Positions 62,852 to 64,000 of a stretch of DNA of 64,000 nucleotides are shown here, piece by piece. A program made the position numbers and the translations under genes. How positions within the stretch are numbered: position 1 is the stretch's first letter; each line of letters opens with the position of its first letter. The stretch is from Burkholderiales bacterium. GTDB lineage: Bacteria > Pseudomonadota > Gammaproteobacteria > Burkholderiales > Casimicrobiaceae. The notes beneath the pieces are model-generated. The model had not been told where the DNA came from, ran no database searches, and saw only the letters and a list, made by a program, of their open reading frames with translations. The stretch spans positions 186,001-250,000 of the forward strand of contig JADZDD010000035.1 of NCBI GenBank assembly GCA_020851235.1. Direction: 5' to 3'.

Positions 62852-63570
62852 GCGGCGAGCGCCGCCTCTTGCGCCGCGACGAGCTGCGCGATCCCCGTCG
62901 CGCCGAGCGCGAGCAGTGCATCGAGCTCGTCACGCGTGAACGGCGCCCCTTCCGCCGTCCCCTGCACCTCGACGATTCCCCCCGACGCGGTCATCACCAC
63001 GTTCATGTCGGTGTCGCACGCGGAGTCCTCGGCGTAGTCGAGGTCGAGCACCGGCGTGCCGCCGACGATGCCCACCGACACCGCGGCCACGAACTCGCGC
63101 AGCGGCGACTGCGCGACGAGCCCTTGCGCGCGACACCAGGCGAGCGCATCCGCCACGGCAACGCAGGCACCGCTGATGGCAGCGCAGCGCGTGCCACCGT
63201 CCGCCTGCAGCACGTCGCAGTCGATCTTGATCGTGCGCTCGCCAAGCGCCGCGAGATCGACGACCGCGCGCAGGCTGCGGCCGATGAGGCGCTGGATCTC
63301 CTGCGTGCGCCCGCTCTGCCTGCCTTCGACCGCCTCGCGACGCCCGCGCGTGTGCGTGGCACGCGGCAACATCCCGTACTCCGCGGTGAGCCAGCCCTGG
63401 CCGCGGCCCTTGAGGAAGGTCGGCACGCCCTCCTCGACGCTGGCGGTGCACAGGACGTGTGTATCGCCCATGGCGACCAGCACCGAGCCTTCGGCGTGGC
63501 GGGTGAAGCCTCGGGTGAAGCGTAGCGGCCGCAGTTCGTCCTGGCGGCGACCACCGGAGCGGGAGGACAT
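62848..63570 (-). CDS. rph: Ribonuclease PH
   Basis: A 240-residue phosphorolytic 3'-exoribonuclease. It has [22 protein letters not shown], the Arg-rich [20 protein letters not shown] loop and [11 protein letters not shown] with the catalytic Asp region. It trims tRNA 3' ends. ATG 63570 has GAGCAGGCGAGG upstream and is the family start. First gene of rph-rdgB-hemW-small-chaC. Confidence 0.95.
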   Translation of the reverse strand: MSSRSGGRRQDELRPLRFTRGFTRHAEGSVLVAMGDTHVLCTASVEEGVPTFLKGRGQGWLTAEYGMLPRATHTRGRREAVEGRQSGRTQEIQRLIGRSLRAVVDLAALGERTIKIDCDVLQADGGTRCAAISGACVAVADALAWCRAQGLVAQSPLREFVAAVSVGIVGGTPVLDLDYAEDSACDTDMNVVMTASGGIVEVQGTAEGAPFTRDELDALLALGATGIAQLVAAQEAALAA

Positions 63571-63597
63571 GAGCAGGCGAGGCGATGCAAAGTCGTC

Positions 63598-63603
63598 ATT
63601 ATC
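63598..63603 (-). promoter_or_regulatory. Candidate -10 element (GATAAT) for rph
   Basis: GATAAT on the minus strand, 27 nt upstream of the rph ATG. No clear -35 hexamer. Confidence 0.4.
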
Positions 63604-63694
63604 CCTTGTCGCGTCGTCCGTGCGCGGACCCGCCATCCGCGCGCACCGGCCGCTGCCGCTGCGCCCGCCGCCGTCGCGCCGGCGGCAAGGCGCG

Positions 63695-64000
63695 TCAACG
63701 CGGTGGCCGCTGCCCGACCGCCGCCGCGAGGCCCGTCGCCAGCGACAGCGGCGGCGTCCAGGCAAAGTGCGTGCGAAACGCCGTCGTATCGACCGCGAGC
63801 GACGTGACCAGACGCGCGATGCGTGCGCCGACGCCGGGCAGGTGCGTTGCGGCCCGCAGGAGCGCAGGTGGAAAGGGCACGATGCGCGGCGCAACGTCGA
63901 GTGCGGCCGCGAGCGCGCGCACGAGCTCGGGCGTGGATGGAGCTTCGGCATCGGCGACGAAGTACGCGGCAAAGCGTGCGCCATCGGCGCCATCACCGGC
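63695..64000 (-). CDS. C-terminal part of an NAD-dependent epimerase/dehydratase
   Basis: About 101 codons are inside the window; the gene begins beyond position 64000. Visible residues include [22 protein letters not shown], then [11 protein letters not shown] and [14 protein letters not shown]. These match the substrate-binding tail of extended SDR nucleotide-sugar epimerases (UDP-glucose 4-epimerase-like), where VxDG..xST.EL is conserved. The Rossmann half is not visible. Confidence 0.75.
   Translation of the reverse strand, partial: AGDGADGARFAAYFVADAEAPSTPELVRALAAALDVAPRIVPFPPALLRAATHLPGVGARIARLVTSLAVDTTAFRTHFAWTPPLSLATGLAAAVGQRPPR

Overview
The window is a dense, GC-rich (clearly above 65% by eye) bacterial chromosome segment. 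It has about 57 protein genes and no RNA gene, insertion sequence, phage or CRISPR array that I can see. Gene content points to a betaproteobacterium, probably Burkholderiales-like. The pointers are a hemC-hemD-hemX-hemY heme cluster, several TctC/Bug-type periplasmic receptors, an FDS-type soluble formate dehydrogenase, NodT-EmrA-EmrB efflux and an ALDH/polyamine-type ABC cluster. This assignment is an inference from gene content; no rRNA marker is present.

Layout. (1) 1-10.3 kb: a dispersed heme cluster on the minus strand (hemY, hemX, hemD, a degenerate hemC paralogue, true hemC). It is split by a glycosyltransferase, an HHH protein plus EamA exporter, a D-2-hydroxyacid dehydrogenase and a D-erythronate-dehydrogenase-like SDR. 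(2) 10.4-17.6 kb: GntR/UTRA regulator, RidA-like protein and aldehyde dehydrogenase, divergent from a PotDBCA-type ABC importer; probably amine uptake and aminoaldehyde oxidation. (3) 17.6-26.9 kb: a seven-gene minus-strand operon (GntR/FCD regulator, aconitase, dihydropyrimidinase-like hydrolase, isochorismatase-like amidase, His-rich CobW GTPase, TctC receptor, amidase). It looks like uptake and stepwise hydrolysis of a cyclic amide to a tricarboxylate. (4) 27.0-34.1 kb: a divergent plus-strand run. It starts with a small protein, a methyltransferase, a 22-codon ORF, a SnoaL-like protein and a second TctC. It continues with an ICL-family lyase, an FAD monooxygenase, a racemase-fold protein and a class III aminotransferase. 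A hydroxyproline-epimerase-like gene faces it. (5) 35.1-40.1 kb: MarR-controlled tripartite efflux. (6) 39.9-47 kb: dusA, MATE exporter, SYLF lipoprotein, VWA protein and an RlmN-like radical SAM enzyme. (7) 46-53.4 kb: formate dehydrogenase fdsGBA-fdhD-fdsD with its divergent regulator. (8) 53.4-58 kb: a B12-dependent diol dehydratase with fused large and medium subunits plus a short small subunit, and a lipoyl-domain dihydrolipoamide dehydrogenase. (9) 58-64 kb: housekeeping genes (MidA-like, pteridine reductase, ChaC, a small basic protein, hemW, rdgB, rph) and a truncated epimerase.

The most notable points are these. A hemC paralogue has lost both the catalytic Asp84 and the cofactor-bearing Cys242. 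The amide-catabolic operon has GTGT(CA/TG)ACAC operator sites on both faces of a shared divergent promoter region. Start codons at three genes lie 6-8 nt after a -10 element, which suggests leaderless mRNAs. An extended -10 motif TGCTAGA(A/T)T recurs across the window. The diol dehydratase is a PduC-PduD fusion. A 22-codon ORF is locked between two genes by overlapping start and stop codons. All function calls come from reading motifs and remembered family knowledge; no database search was possible.
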